Counted from the stretch's first letter, positions 34,253 to 43,303 are shown. The stretch is DNA of 64,000 bases from Streptomyces sp. SLBN-31 (GCF_006715395.1 NZ_VFNC01000003.1:1240001-1304000), one strand, 5' to 3'. Program-made: numbers and translations. Notes: generated by a model not told the origin, from the letters alone.

Positions 34253-35193
34253 AGGTACACGTGCGAGTCGACCGGCTCGTACGCCACCCGCCCCACCGGC
34301 GCCGGCACGGACTCCACGAGCGTGCCCGGTGTGCACTCGCCGAAGTAGACGAGGGACATCAGTTCCTCGGACGGCGCGTCCGCGGGCGGCGGCAGCACCC
34401 GGTGCCGTCCCGAGCGCCACCGGTCGCCGGTCCAGCGGGCCATCAGGTCACCGATGTTGATGGTGAAGGCGTCCGGGTCGTAGGGCGCGTCCTCCCAGCC
34501 GCCGTCGTCCGTCCAGACCTGCAGGCCGCCCTTGCCGGCCTGCCGGTCCAGGATCGTCACCGTCCCGAAGTCGGTGTGCGGGCCGATACGGAACTGGCCC
34601 GGCTGCGGGTCCCCCACGACGTCCGTCCCCGGGTACCAGTTGATGTTGAACCCGTACGTCGGGTGGTCCATGTGCCGGGAGAAGAAGTCCGGTTCCAGGC
34701 CCAGCGCCTCGCCGAGCAGCGACAGCAGCCGCTTCTCCAGCTCCGCCATCCGCTCCAGGTACTCCGCGCACAGCGTCCGCAGCTCCGGCACCTCCGCGGG
34801 CCACACGTTGGGCGCGTACCACTCCGCGTTGACCACCGGGTCCTCGAAGGGCTCGTGGGTCGCGAAGGTCAGCGACTCCTTCAGGTCCGGAGGGGTCTCG
34901 GTGCCCTCCGAGTAGCCGTTGGCCTCGGCGCCCGGCCCGAGCCAGCCGCGGCCGCCGACCTTCGCCTCGTAGGGCTGCTTCACGGCGACGGGCAGGGTGA
35001 AGAAGGACCGTGCCGCCTCCCGGATCCGCGAGCGCAGGACCGGATCCACACCGTGCCCGGTGACCAGCAGGAACCCGGCGGTCTGCAGGGCCTCGTCGAC
35101 GGTCCGGGCGATGGCCGCGCGGGCGTCCGAGCCACCCTCCAGCCAGGGCCGCAGATCGATGGTCGGGATGCGCGGGGCGGGGGCGTCACTCAC
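34219..35193 (-). CDS. 2-oxoglutarate/Fe(II)-dependent oxygenase, isopenicillin-N-synthase-like
   Basis: A 324-residue oxygenase with the N-terminal DIOX_N region (IPTIDLRPWLEGG, GFLLVTGHGVD) and the C-terminal jelly roll. Iron ligands are predicted in GPHTDFGTVTI (His and Asp) and SGRHRVLPP (His). The GTG at 35193 overlaps the end of the upstream deaminase gene; an ATG at 35205 is the alternative. Neighbours suggest nucleobase or purine metabolism, but the substrate is unknown. Confidence 0.85.
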   Translation of the reverse strand: MSDAPAPRIPTIDLRPWLEGGSDARAAIARTVDEALQTAGFLLVTGHGVDPVLRSRIREAARSFFTLPVAVKQPYEAKVGGRGWLGPGAEANGYSEGTETPPDLKESLTFATHEPFEDPVVNAEWYAPNVWPAEVPELRTLCAEYLERMAELEKRLLSLLGEALGLEPDFFSRHMDHPTYGFNINWYPGTDVVGDPQPGQFRIGPHTDFGTVTILDRQAGKGGLQVWTDDGGWEDAPYDPDAFTINIGDLMARWTGDRWRSGRHRVLPPPADAPSEELMSLVYFGECTPGTLVESVPAPVGRVAYEPVDSHVYLREKLDSITVG

Positions 35194-35635
35194 CGATGTC
35201 CTCATTCCACAGAGCCGGGTTGTCCTTGATGAAGTCGCGCATCATGCCGACGCACTCGGGGTCGTCCAGCAGCACGATCTCCACGCCGTGCTCGGCGAGC
35301 CAGTCGTGCCCGCCGTGGAAGGTCCTCGCCTCACCGACGAGAACCCGCGAGATGCCGAACTGGCGGACCAGGCCGGAGCAGTACCAGCAGGGGGAGAGGG
35401 TGGTCACCATCGTCGTGCCGCGGTACGACCGCTGCCGTCCCGCCGCCCGGAACGCCGCCGTCTCCGCGTGCGTCGAGGGGTCGCCGTCCTGGACGCGCCG
35501 GTTGTGGCCGCGGCCGAGGAGCGTGCCGTCGGCGCCGTAGAGCGCGGCGCCGATCGGGATGCCGCCCTCGGCGAGCCCTGCGCGGGCCTCCTCGACGGCG
35601 GTGGCGAGCCAGGTGCGTGCCTGTGCCTGATCCAT
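35186..35635 (-). CDS. Nucleoside/nucleobase deaminase (cytosine deaminase-like)
   Basis: A 149-residue zinc deaminase. The zinc and proton-shuttle motif is H56-A-E58 in THAETAAF, and the second motif is PCWYC (C83, C86). The long C-terminal tail ending in DNPALWNEDIGE resembles yeast-type cytosine deaminases. AGGAGAG precedes the ATG at 35635. It overlaps the oxygenase gene and is divergent from the remains of a PucR regulator and cytosine-type permease, supporting a nucleobase role. Confidence 0.82.
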   Translation of the reverse strand: MDQAQARTWLATAVEEARAGLAEGGIPIGAALYGADGTLLGRGHNRRVQDGDPSTHAETAAFRAAGRQRSYRGTTMVTTLSPCWYCSGLVRQFGISRVLVGEARTFHGGHDWLAEHGVEIVLLDDPECVGMMRDFIKDNPALWNEDIGE

Positions 35636-35735
35636 ACGTCCCACTCTCCTGTGGCCGAAACACGAGGGCAACGTGCGGAAAGTACTCTCCCGGCAACCCG
35701 CCGCCGGACGAACTGTCCACGCCCAGGAGGTGCCC

Positions 35736-36449
35736 GTGGCCGCCCTCACCCTCCGCGAAGTGCTGGACCTCGACCCCGTACGGGCCGCCGAACCCGAACT
35801 CCTGGCCGGACATCGTGGGTTGGACCGCCCGGTTCGCTGGGTCCACTCCAGCGAGGTCTACGAGGGCGCCAACTTCCTCGACGGCGGCGAACTGCTGCTG
35901 ACCAACGGCTTCGGGCTGACCGGCGCAGACGAGGAGGTCCGCCGCCGCTACGTCCGGGAACTGGCCGCACGCGGTGCGGCCGGGCTGGCGGTGGAGATCG
36001 GCCGCTCCCTGCCGCACATGCCGGCCGAGGTCGTCGACGAGGCCCGCCGCCTGGGGCTGCCGCTGCTGGCCCTGCACCGGGTCATGCCCTTCGTACGGAT
36101 CACCGAGGCGGCCAACCGCGCGATCGTGGCCCGCGGCCTGTCGGGCCGTGCCGTCGTACGGCCCTGGGGCGACGACCACACGGCGGCCCTGCTGGCCGAC
36201 CTCGCCGACCGGGCGGCCCTCAACCAGCCCGAGGTGGAGGCCCGCTCGGCCCTCGCCGGGTTCCGCCCGGGGCCCGGGGCGCGGCTGGTGGGCGTCTCCG
36301 TGCACGGCACGCGCGAGGTGACGGCCGTGGACCGGGCGGCACGCCTGCTGGGCTGTTCGGGGAGGCCCAGGTCCACAGCAACTGCAGCGGGGAGCCATGG
36401 CGTTCGGCGTCGGGGATGGGCTCGGAGCCCGCCGTCTCGACGGCGATGA
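35736..36449 (+). pseudogene. PucR-family regulator, 3' end deleted
   Basis: Starts with GTG after an AGGAGG site and reads a clear PucR N-terminal domain (LTLREVLDLDPVRAAEPELL, RWVHSSEVYEGANFLDGGEL). Similarity stops near 36354, about residue 206, after AARLLG. The last 31 codons read through antisense permease sequence. The central domain is incomplete and the C-terminal helix-turn-helix that such regulators need is missing (usual length about 500 residues). It is therefore almost certainly inactive. Confidence 0.8.
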
Positions 36450-36507
36450 CCTTGTCACCGTACGCGGGGGCGAGGGTGCCGGCGGAGTCGGCGGGAGCTG
36501 TCGTCAT
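36220..36507 (-). pseudogene. Cytosine/purine permease (NCS1-like), N-terminal stub
   Basis: From ATG at 36507 the frame reads VETAGSEPIPDAERHGSPLQ then LLWTWASPN, the opening of NCS1 cytosine/purine permeases. Similarity ends at about 36355, the same point where the convergent PucR gene breaks; the rest of the frame is antisense regulator sequence. Only about 50 of some 450-480 residues survive. One deletion removed both 3' ends. Confidence 0.75.
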
Positions 36508-36598
36508 GCGAGCCAAGTGTCCGGTCCGGGCCGGTCCCGGCACAGGGGCGCGATGTCCGTACCGTGAAGCCCGCCGACGTACATCCTGTATGCCGGGG

Positions 36599-36994
36599 TC
36601 AGTCCCCCTTGGGCTCCTCGCCCCGCTCGCGCCGCCGCAGCTCCTCCTCGCGGCGGCGCAGGTCCGCCTCCCAGTCCTTCAGCAACGCCTCGTCCTTCTT
36701 GTTCTCCTCCTTGAGGGACTTCAGGAACTCGGGGTTGTCGTCGGGTGCCACCCACTGCGCCGCCGTGCCGCGGTGCCACTCGGAGGGCGTGGAGCCGCCG
36801 GCCGGGGCGACCCGCTGCTTGCCGGCGACCAGCCAGGCGATCGGTCCCACCAGCACCTCGCCGAACAGCAGGATGATGATGACCCAGACCACCTTGGGCA
36901 GCCCCCGCACCTGCTCCTCGGGAGTGTTCAGACAGTCGATGAAGGCGTAGATCCACAGCGCCAGGACCAGCAGGAACGGCAGATACCTGAACAT
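36599..36994 (-). CDS. Small membrane protein with PLDc_N-type domain
   Basis: A 131-residue protein with two helices (YLPFLLVLALWIYAFIDC and VVWVIIILLFGEVLVGPIAW) that match the phospholipase D N-terminal-like domain. A charged C-terminal tail, probably helical or coiled (DWEADLRRREEELRRRE), faces the cytoplasm. It is divergent from the UbiD gene. Function unknown; the same neighbour relationship is common in Streptomyces. Confidence 0.82.
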   Translation of the reverse strand: MFRYLPFLLVLALWIYAFIDCLNTPEEQVRGLPKVVWVIIILLFGEVLVGPIAWLVAGKQRVAPAGGSTPSEWHRGTAAQWVAPDDNPEFLKSLKEENKKDEALLKDWEADLRRREEELRRRERGEEPKGD

Positions 36995-37081
36995 CGTGGC
37001 GGGATCCCCCAGAAGACGGTGACGGGCGCTGTGCGGCCCCGGTGACGGGGTCAGGGTAGCGGGTGGCCGATACTGGGACGC

Positions 37082-38539
37082 ATGGCTTACGACGATCTTC
37101 GCTCCCTGCTCCGGGCACTGGAACGCGAGGGCGACCTCAAGCGCGTCAAGGCCGAGGTCGACCCGTACCTGGAGGTCGGGGAGATCGTCGACCGGGTGCA
37201 GAAGTCGGGCGGACCGGCGCTGCTCTTCGAGAACGTGAAGGGCTCCGACATGCCCCTCGCGATGAACGTCTTCGGCACCGACCGGCGGCTGCTGAAGGCG
37301 CTCGGCCTGAAGTCGTACGCGGAGATCTCCGACAAGATCGGCGGACTGCTGCGGCCCGAGCTGCCGCACGGTTTCGTCGGCGTCCGCGAGGCCTTCGGCA
37401 AGCTCGGCGCGATGACCCACGTACCGCCGAAGAAGGTCAAGTCCGACAGTGCGCCGGTGCAGGAGGTCGTGCTGACCGGGGACGACGTCGACCTCGACCG
37501 GCTGCCGGCGCTGTTCACCTGGCCCCAGGACGGCGGCTCCTTCTTCAACCTCGGTCTGACGCACACCAAGGACCCCGAGTCCGGCATCCGCAACCTCGGG
37601 CTGTACCGCCTCCAGCGCCACGACCGGCGCACCATCGGCATGCACTGGCAGATCCACAAGGACAGCCGCAATCACTACCAGGTGGCCGCGCGGCGGGGAG
37701 AGCGGCTGCCGGTCGCGATCGCCTTCGGCTGCCCGCCGGCCGTGACGTACGCCTCCACGGCGCCGCTCCCCGGCGACATCGACGAGTACATGTTCGCCGG
37801 GTTCGTCGCCGGCAAGCGGATCGAGATGGTCGACTGCAAGACCGTGCCGCTTCAGGTGCCCGCGCAGGCGGAGGTCGTCCTGGAGGGCTGGCTGGAGCCC
37901 GGCGAGATGCTCCCCGAAGGACCCTTCGGCGACCACACCGGCTTCTACACGCCGCAGGAACCCTTCCCCGCCCTGAAGATCGACTGCGTGACGATGCGGA
38001 AGCGCCCGCTGCTCCAGTCGATCGTCGTGGGCCGCCCCCCGACGGAGGACGGGCCGCTGGGGCGCGCCACGGAGCGGTTCTTCCTCCCGCTGCTGAAGAT
38101 CATCGTGCCGGACATCGTGGACTACCACCTGCCCGAGGCCGGCGGCTTCCACAACTGCGCGATCGTCTCGATCGACAAGAAGTACCCCAAGCACGCCCAG
38201 AAGGTCATGCACGCCGTCTGGGGGGCCCACATGATGTCGCTGACCAAGCTGATCGTGGTCGTGGACTCCGACTGCGACGTCCACGACCTGCACGAGGTCG
38301 CCTGGCGGGCCCTGGGCAACACCGACTACTCCCGCGACCTCACCGTCGTCGAGGGACCTGTCGATCACCTCGATCACGCCTCCTACCAGCAGTTCTGGGG
38401 CGGCAAGGCGGGCATCGACGCGACCCGGAAGTGGCCCGAGGAGGGCTACACCCGGGACGGCGGCTGGCCCGAGATGGTCCTGTCCGACCCCGAGACGGCG
38501 GCCAAGGTCGACCGCCGCTGGAAGGAGTACGGCCTGTGA
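37082..38539 (+). CDS. ubiD: UbiD-family menaquinone biosynthesis decarboxylase
   Basis: A 485-residue UbiD decarboxylase that uses prenylated FMN. In the futalosine route it would remove the carboxyl group of the naphthoate intermediate. Characteristic segments are LRALEREGDLKRVKAEVDPY, MHWQIHKDSRNHY and GPFGDHTGFYTP. The flavin prenyltransferase it needs is encoded at 40166. The stop overlaps the prenyltransferase start (GTGA). Confidence 0.93.
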   Translation: MAYDDLRSLLRALEREGDLKRVKAEVDPYLEVGEIVDRVQKSGGPALLFENVKGSDMPLAMNVFGTDRRLLKALGLKSYAEISDKIGGLLRPELPHGFVGVREAFGKLGAMTHVPPKKVKSDSAPVQEVVLTGDDVDLDRLPALFTWPQDGGSFFNLGLTHTKDPESGIRNLGLYRLQRHDRRTIGMHWQIHKDSRNHYQVAARRGERLPVAIAFGCPPAVTYASTAPLPGDIDEYMFAGFVAGKRIEMVDCKTVPLQVPAQAEVVLEGWLEPGEMLPEGPFGDHTGFYTPQEPFPALKIDCVTMRKRPLLQSIVVGRPPTEDGPLGRATERFFLPLLKIIVPDIVDYHLPEAGGFHNCAIVSIDKKYPKHAQKVMHAVWGAHMMSLTKLIVVVDSDCDVHDLHEVAWRALGNTDYSRDLTVVEGPVDHLDHASYQQFWGGKAGIDATRKWPEEGYTRDGGWPEMVLSDPETAAKVDRRWKEYGL

Positions 38540-39438
38540 GCAGCGCCTCCGCCGCGATCCCGCAGCCAGGACGCACCAAGGCGTTCCTGCGGCTGGTGAT
38601 GATCGAGCACTCGGTCTTCGCCCTGCCCTTCGCGTACATCGCCGCGCTGACCGCGATGTACGAGTGGGACCGGAACATCCACTGGGGCCGGCTGCTCCTG
38701 GTCACCGTCTGCATGGTGGGGCTGCGCACCTTCGCGATGGCCGTGAACCGGATCATCGACCGCGAGATCGACGCCCGCAATCCGCGCACGGCCCAGCGCG
38801 AGCTGGTCACCGGCGCGATGTCGGTGAAGCACGCCTGGACCGGCGCGCTGATCGCGGTCGTGGTCTTCCTGGGCTCGGCGGCCCTCCTCAACCCGCTCTG
38901 CCTCGCCCTGGCGCCGGTGGCGGTCGTCCCCATGGTCGTCTACCCCTACGGCAAGCGGTTCACGAACTTCCCGCAGGCCATCCTGGGCGTCGCCCAGGCC
39001 ATGGGCCCGATCGGCGGCTGGCTCGCCATCAGCGGCGAGTGGAACTGGCACGCGGTGATCCTCGGCCTGGCCGTCGGCATCTGGATCGGCGGCTTCGACC
39101 TGATCTACGCCTGCCAGGACGTGGAGACCGACCGGGAGATCGGCGTGATGTCGGTCCCGGCCCGCTTCGGCATCCCGGCGGCCATCCGGGGCGCGCGAGT
39201 GTGCCACGCGCTGACCACGGCCCTGCTTCTGTGGTACGGCGTGGTGACGGACGCGGGCGGCTTCTACTGGGTCGGACTGATGATCGTCGCGAGCGCCTTC
39301 GTCTACGAGCACTCCATCGTGCGCCCGCACGACCTGTCCCGCCTGAACAGGGCGTTCTTCAGCGTCAACGGCTTCATCGGCATCGCCCTCTTCGTGTGCG
39401 CGCTGCTCGACCTGCTGGTGCGGGGGCTGACCGTCTGA
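38536..39438 (+). CDS. mqnP: Menaquinone prenyltransferase MqnP (UbiA family)
   Basis: A 300-residue membrane prenyltransferase. The aspartate motifs that bind prenyl diphosphate with magnesium are NRIIDREIDARNPRT and YACQDVETDREIG. Hydrophobic helices span the remainder. It attaches the polyprenyl tail to the 1,4-dihydroxy-6-naphthoate nucleus of the futalosine pathway. GTG start overlaps ubiD, so the two are translated together. Confidence 0.92.
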   Translation: MSSASAAIPQPGRTKAFLRLVMIEHSVFALPFAYIAALTAMYEWDRNIHWGRLLLVTVCMVGLRTFAMAVNRIIDREIDARNPRTAQRELVTGAMSVKHAWTGALIAVVVFLGSAALLNPLCLALAPVAVVPMVVYPYGKRFTNFPQAILGVAQAMGPIGGWLAISGEWNWHAVILGLAVGIWIGGFDLIYACQDVETDREIGVMSVPARFGIPAAIRGARVCHALTTALLLWYGVVTDAGGFYWVGLMIVASAFVYEHSIVRPHDLSRLNRAFFSVNGFIGIALFVCALLDLLVRGLTV

Positions 39439-39441
39439 GCG

Positions 39442-39454
39442 GGCTCCGCGAGCC
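39442..39454. terminator. Small hairpin between mqnP and the rhomboid gene
   Basis: GGCTC-CGC-GAGCC forms a 5-bp stem with a 3-base loop, 4 bases after the mqnP stop and just beyond the convergent rhomboid gene end. It is short and could serve both strands as a weak terminator. Confidence 0.3.
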
Positions 39455-39462
39455 GCCCGGCC

Positions 39463-40074
39463 TCAGGCCCGTATCGCGGGAGCGGGAGGTCGGGACGGCC
39501 GGCGGCGGAACCAGAACGCCGTCGCCACTCCGGTCGCCAGACCGATCAGGTGGGCCTGCCAGCTGACGCCCGTATGCAGCGGCGACAGGCCCAGCAGGAT
39601 CGAGGTGCCCCAGACGGCGCCCACCAGCAGACCGACCACGACACCCAGCGGGCGGCGCTCCACGAAGCCGCTGACCAGCAGGAAGCCGAACAGGCCGAAG
39701 ATCAGGCCGGAGGCGCCCGCGGTGTTGGTGTGCGCCGGGGCGACGAGCCACACCCCCAGACCGTCGGCCACGATGATGACCAGGCACAGGGCCGCGAACC
39801 TGCGCAGCCCGCCCAGCGCCGCGAGGAAGCCCATCACCAGCAGCGGCACGCTGTTGGCGGCCACATGGGCGAACCCGAAGTGGATGAACGCGGCCGGTAC
39901 GACGTCGACCAGCTCGGAGGCCCGGCGGGGCATGATGCCGAGTCCGTCGAGCGCGTGGCCGCTGACGACGTCGACCACTTCCAGCAGCCACAACAGCGCG
40001 ACCCAGCTCGCCATCAGCGTGGCCGCGGCCTTCACCCGGTCCCGGCGCGACCACTGAAGCTCCGAACCCGACAT
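39463..40074 (-). CDS. Rhomboid-family intramembrane serine protease
   Basis: A 203-residue membrane protein with six or so helices. The catalytic serine is in NTAGASGLIFG and the catalytic histidine in SWQAHLIGLATG; HFGFAHVAANSVPLLVMG is the conserved helix 2 region. GTGGGGGA precedes the chosen ATG at 40074. It is convergent with mqnP and divergent from ubiX. Its substrate is unknown. Confidence 0.88.
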   Translation of the reverse strand: MSGSELQWSRRDRVKAAATLMASWVALLWLLEVVDVVSGHALDGLGIMPRRASELVDVVPAAFIHFGFAHVAANSVPLLVMGFLAALGGLRRFAALCLVIIVADGLGVWLVAPAHTNTAGASGLIFGLFGFLLVSGFVERRPLGVVVGLLVGAVWGTSILLGLSPLHTGVSWQAHLIGLATGVATAFWFRRRPSRPPAPAIRA

Positions 40075-40165
40075 GGCATCCCCCACTCGTCCGCCCGTCA
40101 CCGTGATGAACGGTCAGGCCCCCTCGGCCGGTTCCCACCCCGCGACGCCAGCTAGGCTCGGAGTC

Positions 40166-40849
40166 GTGAACCCAGCCAAGCCAGGAGAGACGCCGCGTAC
40201 ACCTTGGATCGTAGGGGTGTCCGGCGCTTCGGGCACGCCTTATGCCGCGTCGGTGCTGCGCGCACTTCTCGACGCCGGCGAGAGCGTGGACCTGGTCGTC
40301 AGCCGGGCCTCGCGGCTCACCCTGCTGGACGAGACGGGCATCTCCTTCAGGGACGCGCACTGGCGCGAGGACCTGCGGGAATGGCTCGGACGGGGCGCCG
40401 ACGGAAAGCCGGGCGCCTTCGCGCCGGACATGGACGGGGTGCGGTACTGGGCCGCCGGGGACCTGGGCGCGGGCCCGTCCTCGGGGTCGTACCCGAACAA
40501 GGGCATGCTGATCGTGCCCGCCTCGACGGCCTGCGTGGCCGGTGTCGCGCTCGGCCTGTCCAAGGACCTGCTGCAGCGGGCGGCGAGCGTCACCCTCAAG
40601 GAGCGCCGTCCGCTGGTCGTGGCCGTACGGGAGACCCCCTTGAACGGCCAGACGCTGCGGCACCTGGTCGCGCTGGACGACGCGGGCGCCAGCGTGGTGC
40701 CGGCCTCGCCCGGCTTCTACGCGGGCGCCACCCACATCCAGGACCTGGTGGACTTCGTCGCCGGGCGGGTGCTGGACGCGGCGGGCGTCGCACACCGGCT
40801 GTACCGGCGCTGGGACGGCGAACTGGGCGGCGCGAGCGCCGACCGGTAG
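40166..40849 (+). CDS. ubiX: Flavin prenyltransferase UbiX
   Basis: A 227-residue flavoprotein that makes prenyl-FMN, the cofactor of UbiD. The FMN loop GVSGASGTPYAASVLRALL is at the N-terminus, and VPASTACVAGVALGLSKDL plus RRPLVVAVRETPL are the usual later motifs. GTG at 40166 is favoured because the domain begins 17 residues after it. It functions with the UbiD encoded at 37082. Confidence 0.93.
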   Translation: MNPAKPGETPRTPWIVGVSGASGTPYAASVLRALLDAGESVDLVVSRASRLTLLDETGISFRDAHWREDLREWLGRGADGKPGAFAPDMDGVRYWAAGDLGAGPSSGSYPNKGMLIVPASTACVAGVALGLSKDLLQRAASVTLKERRPLVVAVRETPLNGQTLRHLVALDDAGASVVPASPGFYAGATHIQDLVDFVAGRVLDAAGVAHRLYRRWDGELGGASADR

Positions 40850-40918
40850 GGAACGGGCCGCGGCGGCCCGGCACCTCTCATCACTTCGGGAACTCTTCAG
40901 CGGAAGGCATCGAATCGC

Positions 40919-41374
40919 ATGGACGCGGTGGACAGGCAGCTCATCCAGGCCCTGAGGGAGAACGGCCGGGCCTCCTACGCGGAGCTGGGGCGCCTCGTCG
41001 GTCTGTCGGGGCCCAGCGTCACCGACCGCATCAACCGGCTGGAGGCGGCCGGGGTCATCACGGGCTACCGCGCCACCGTCGACGCCGCCTCGCTCGGCCT
41101 CGGCGTCATCGCGCTGATCGGCATCTCGCTGTCCGACGCGGCCGACCACGAGGACGTGGCACGGCGGCTGAAGGACCTCTCCGAGATCGAGGACTGCTGG
41201 TTCATCGCGGGCGACGACTCCTACATGCTCAAGGTGCGGGCGACCGACGTCGACGGCCTGGAGAAGATCATCCGGCGGCTGTCCGGGACGAAGGGCGTCT
41301 CCCGGACCCGGACCACGATCGTGCTCTCCACCAAGTGGGAGAACCGGGTCGGAGAGCTGCCCGAAGAGGTCTAG
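40919..41374 (+). CDS. Lrp/AsnC-family transcriptional regulator
   Basis: A 151-residue regulator with the N-terminal helix-turn-helix (VDRQLIQALRENGRASYAEL, GLSGPSVTDRINRLEAAG) and the C-terminal RAM domain. The gene lies 69 bases after ubiX and 38 bases before mqnE in the same orientation. It could sense an amino acid and tune menaquinone genes; that is inference from position only. Confidence 0.9.
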   Translation: MDAVDRQLIQALRENGRASYAELGRLVGLSGPSVTDRINRLEAAGVITGYRATVDAASLGLGVIALIGISLSDAADHEDVARRLKDLSEIEDCWFIAGDDSYMLKVRATDVDGLEKIIRRLSGTKGVSRTRTTIVLSTKWENRVGELPEEV

Positions 41375-41412
41375 GGATACCGTTGGTCGGGCTGTCGGAG
41401 AAAGGTGTTGCC

Positions 41413-42576
41413 ATGGACGTCGGGCTCAAGCGCGAGCTGGAGCAGAAGGTCAGGGCCGGTGAGCGGCTGACCCGCGAGGACGGCATCGCGCTGTACGAGT
41501 CGGACGACCTGGCGTGGCTGGGCGGCCTCGCCCACGAGGTGCGCACGCGCAAGAACGGCGACGTCGTCCATTTCAACGTCAACCGTCACCTCAACATGAC
41601 GAACGTGTGCACCGCCTCGTGCGCCTACTGCTCGTTCCAGCGCAAGCCGGGCGAGAAGGACGCGTACACGATGCGCATCGAGGAGGCCGTCAAGCTCGCC
41701 AAGGCGATGGAGAGCGAGAACCTCACCGAGCTGCACATCGTCAACGGTCTGCACCCGAACCTGCCGTGGCGCTACTACCCGCGCTCGCTGCGGGAGCTGA
41801 AGGCCGCCCTGCCGAACGTGTCGCTGAAGGCCTTCACGGCCACGGAGATCCACCATTTCGAGACGATCTCCGGGCTGAGCGCGAGCGAGATCCTGGACGA
41901 GCTGATCGACGCCGGTCTGGAGTCCCTCACCGGCGGCGGCGCCGAGATCTTCGACTGGGAGGTCCGGCAGCACATCGTGGACCACCGCACCCACTGGGAG
42001 GACTGGTCCCGCATCCACCGGCTGGCGCACGAGAAGGGTCTGAAGACCCCGTGCACCATGCTCTACGGCCACATCGAGGAGCCGCGCCACCGCGTGGACC
42101 ACGTGCTGCGCCTGCGTGAGCTGCAGGACGAGACCGGCGGTTTCCAGGTCTTCATCCCGCTGCGCTACCAGCACGACTTCGTGGACATGCAGGACGGCAA
42201 GATCCGCAACCGGCTGCAGGCGCGGACGCAGATGGCCACGGGCGCGGAGGCCCTGAAGACCTTCGCGGTGTCGCGGCTGCTGTTCGACAACGTCCCGCAC
42301 GTGAAGGTCTTCTGGGTCATGCACGGCGTGCAGACCGCGCAGCTGGCGTTGCAGCACGGTGCGGACGACATGGACGGCTCGGTCGTCGAGTACAAGATCA
42401 CGCATGACGCGGACAACTACGGCACGCCGAACAAGCTGACCCGTGAGGATCTGCTGGATCTGATCCGGGACGCGGGCTTCCGGCCGGTGGAGCGGAACAC
42501 TCGGTACGAGATCATCCGGGAGTACGACGGTCCCGACTCGGCGCGGAGGGAAGCGCCGCAGCCGATGCGGGTCTGA
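41413..42576 (+). CDS. mqnE: Aminofutalosine synthase (radical SAM)
   Basis: A 387-residue radical SAM enzyme that joins the adenosyl group of SAM to 3-[(1-carboxyvinyl)oxy]benzoate, giving 6-amino-6-deoxyfutalosine. The iron-sulfur cysteines are C66, C70 and C73 in NVCTASCAYCSF. HFNVNRHLNMTN and FIPLRYQHDF are family landmarks. The similar but distinct MqnC is encoded at 61170. The substrate comes from MqnA (56943). Confidence 0.95.
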   Translation: MDVGLKRELEQKVRAGERLTREDGIALYESDDLAWLGGLAHEVRTRKNGDVVHFNVNRHLNMTNVCTASCAYCSFQRKPGEKDAYTMRIEEAVKLAKAMESENLTELHIVNGLHPNLPWRYYPRSLRELKAALPNVSLKAFTATEIHHFETISGLSASEILDELIDAGLESLTGGGAEIFDWEVRQHIVDHRTHWEDWSRIHRLAHEKGLKTPCTMLYGHIEEPRHRVDHVLRLRELQDETGGFQVFIPLRYQHDFVDMQDGKIRNRLQARTQMATGAEALKTFAVSRLLFDNVPHVKVFWVMHGVQTAQLALQHGADDMDGSVVEYKITHDADNYGTPNKLTREDLLDLIRDAGFRPVERNTRYEIIREYDGPDSARREAPQPMRV

Positions 42577-42586
42577 ACCGGTTGTG

Positions 42587-42645
42587 CGGCGGGTGCGGGT
42601 GGGTGGGGGCTTGTCGCGCAGTTCCCCGCGCCCCTGAGGGGGGTA
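42587..42645. repeat. Streptomyces-type dispersed intergenic repeat
   Basis: The stretch containing GTGGGGGCTTGTCGCGCAGT followed by TCCCCGCGCCCCTGAGGGG matches a short sequence that I recall recurring between genes throughout Streptomyces genomes. It fills the gap between mqnE and the uracil-DNA glycosylase gene. The GGGGC and GCCCC segments can pair. Only one copy is in this window. Confidence 0.5.
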
Positions 42646-42655
42646 CCCGCACCGT

Positions 42656-43303
42656 ATGGCTGACAAGGCCCCCGAGGATGCGTACACCGCAGAGCCCTTC
42701 GTTCCTGAGCGGGGTGGGCTGCCGGCCCTCCGGCGGGCCGCCGCTGAATGCCGGGGCTGCCCCCTGTACCGCGACGCCACCCAGACCGTCTTCGGGGAGG
42801 GTGACGCCCACGCGCGGGTGATGCTCGTGGGGGAGCAGCCCGGGGACCAGGAGGACCGGCAGGGGAGGCCCTTCGTGGGGCCCGCCGGGAAGCTTCTGGA
42901 CCGGGCGCTCGCCGAGGCCGGGATCGATCCGGGCGAGGCGTATGTCACCAACGCCGTGAAGCACTTCAAGTTCACGCAGGCCGAGCCGCGCAAACGGCGC
43001 ATTCACAAGGCGCCGTCCCTGCGGGAGATGACGGCGTGCGGGCCGTGGCTCGCCGCCGAGCTGGCCGTCGTCGAGCCGGAGCTGATCGTGGTCCTCGGCG
43101 CCACCGCCGGCAAGGCGCTGCTCGGTTCCTCGTTCCGGGTCACGCAGGTGCGCGGGACCGTGCTGGAGGAGGAGATTCACGGGCGCAGGGAGCGGCTGGT
43201 GCCCACCGTTCACCCGTCGTCCGTGCTGCGCGCGGACGATCGGGAGTCGGCCTACCACGGGCTTCTGTCCGATCTGAAAGTGGCGGCGCGCGTCCTGGCG
43301 TAA
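42656..43303 (+). CDS. udgX: UdgX-type uracil-DNA glycosylase/uracil-DNA binding protein
   Basis: A 215-residue member of the uracil-DNA glycosylase superfamily. The first motif is GEQPGDQEDRQGRPFVGPAG, and the distal motif is VPTVHPSSVLR. Between them is the loop RKRRIHK with H117, the KRRIH signature of UdgX, whose histidine forms a covalent bond with the abasic sugar after uracil removal in the mycobacterial protein. Presence of both makes UdgX the best call, not a conventional family 4 enzyme. Confidence 0.88.
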   Translation: MADKAPEDAYTAEPFVPERGGLPALRRAAAECRGCPLYRDATQTVFGEGDAHARVMLVGEQPGDQEDRQGRPFVGPAGKLLDRALAEAGIDPGEAYVTNAVKHFKFTQAEPRKRRIHKAPSLREMTACGPWLAAELAVVEPELIVVLGATAGKALLGSSFRVTQVRGTVLEEEIHGRRERLVPTVHPSSVLRADDRESAYHGLLSDLKVAARVLA

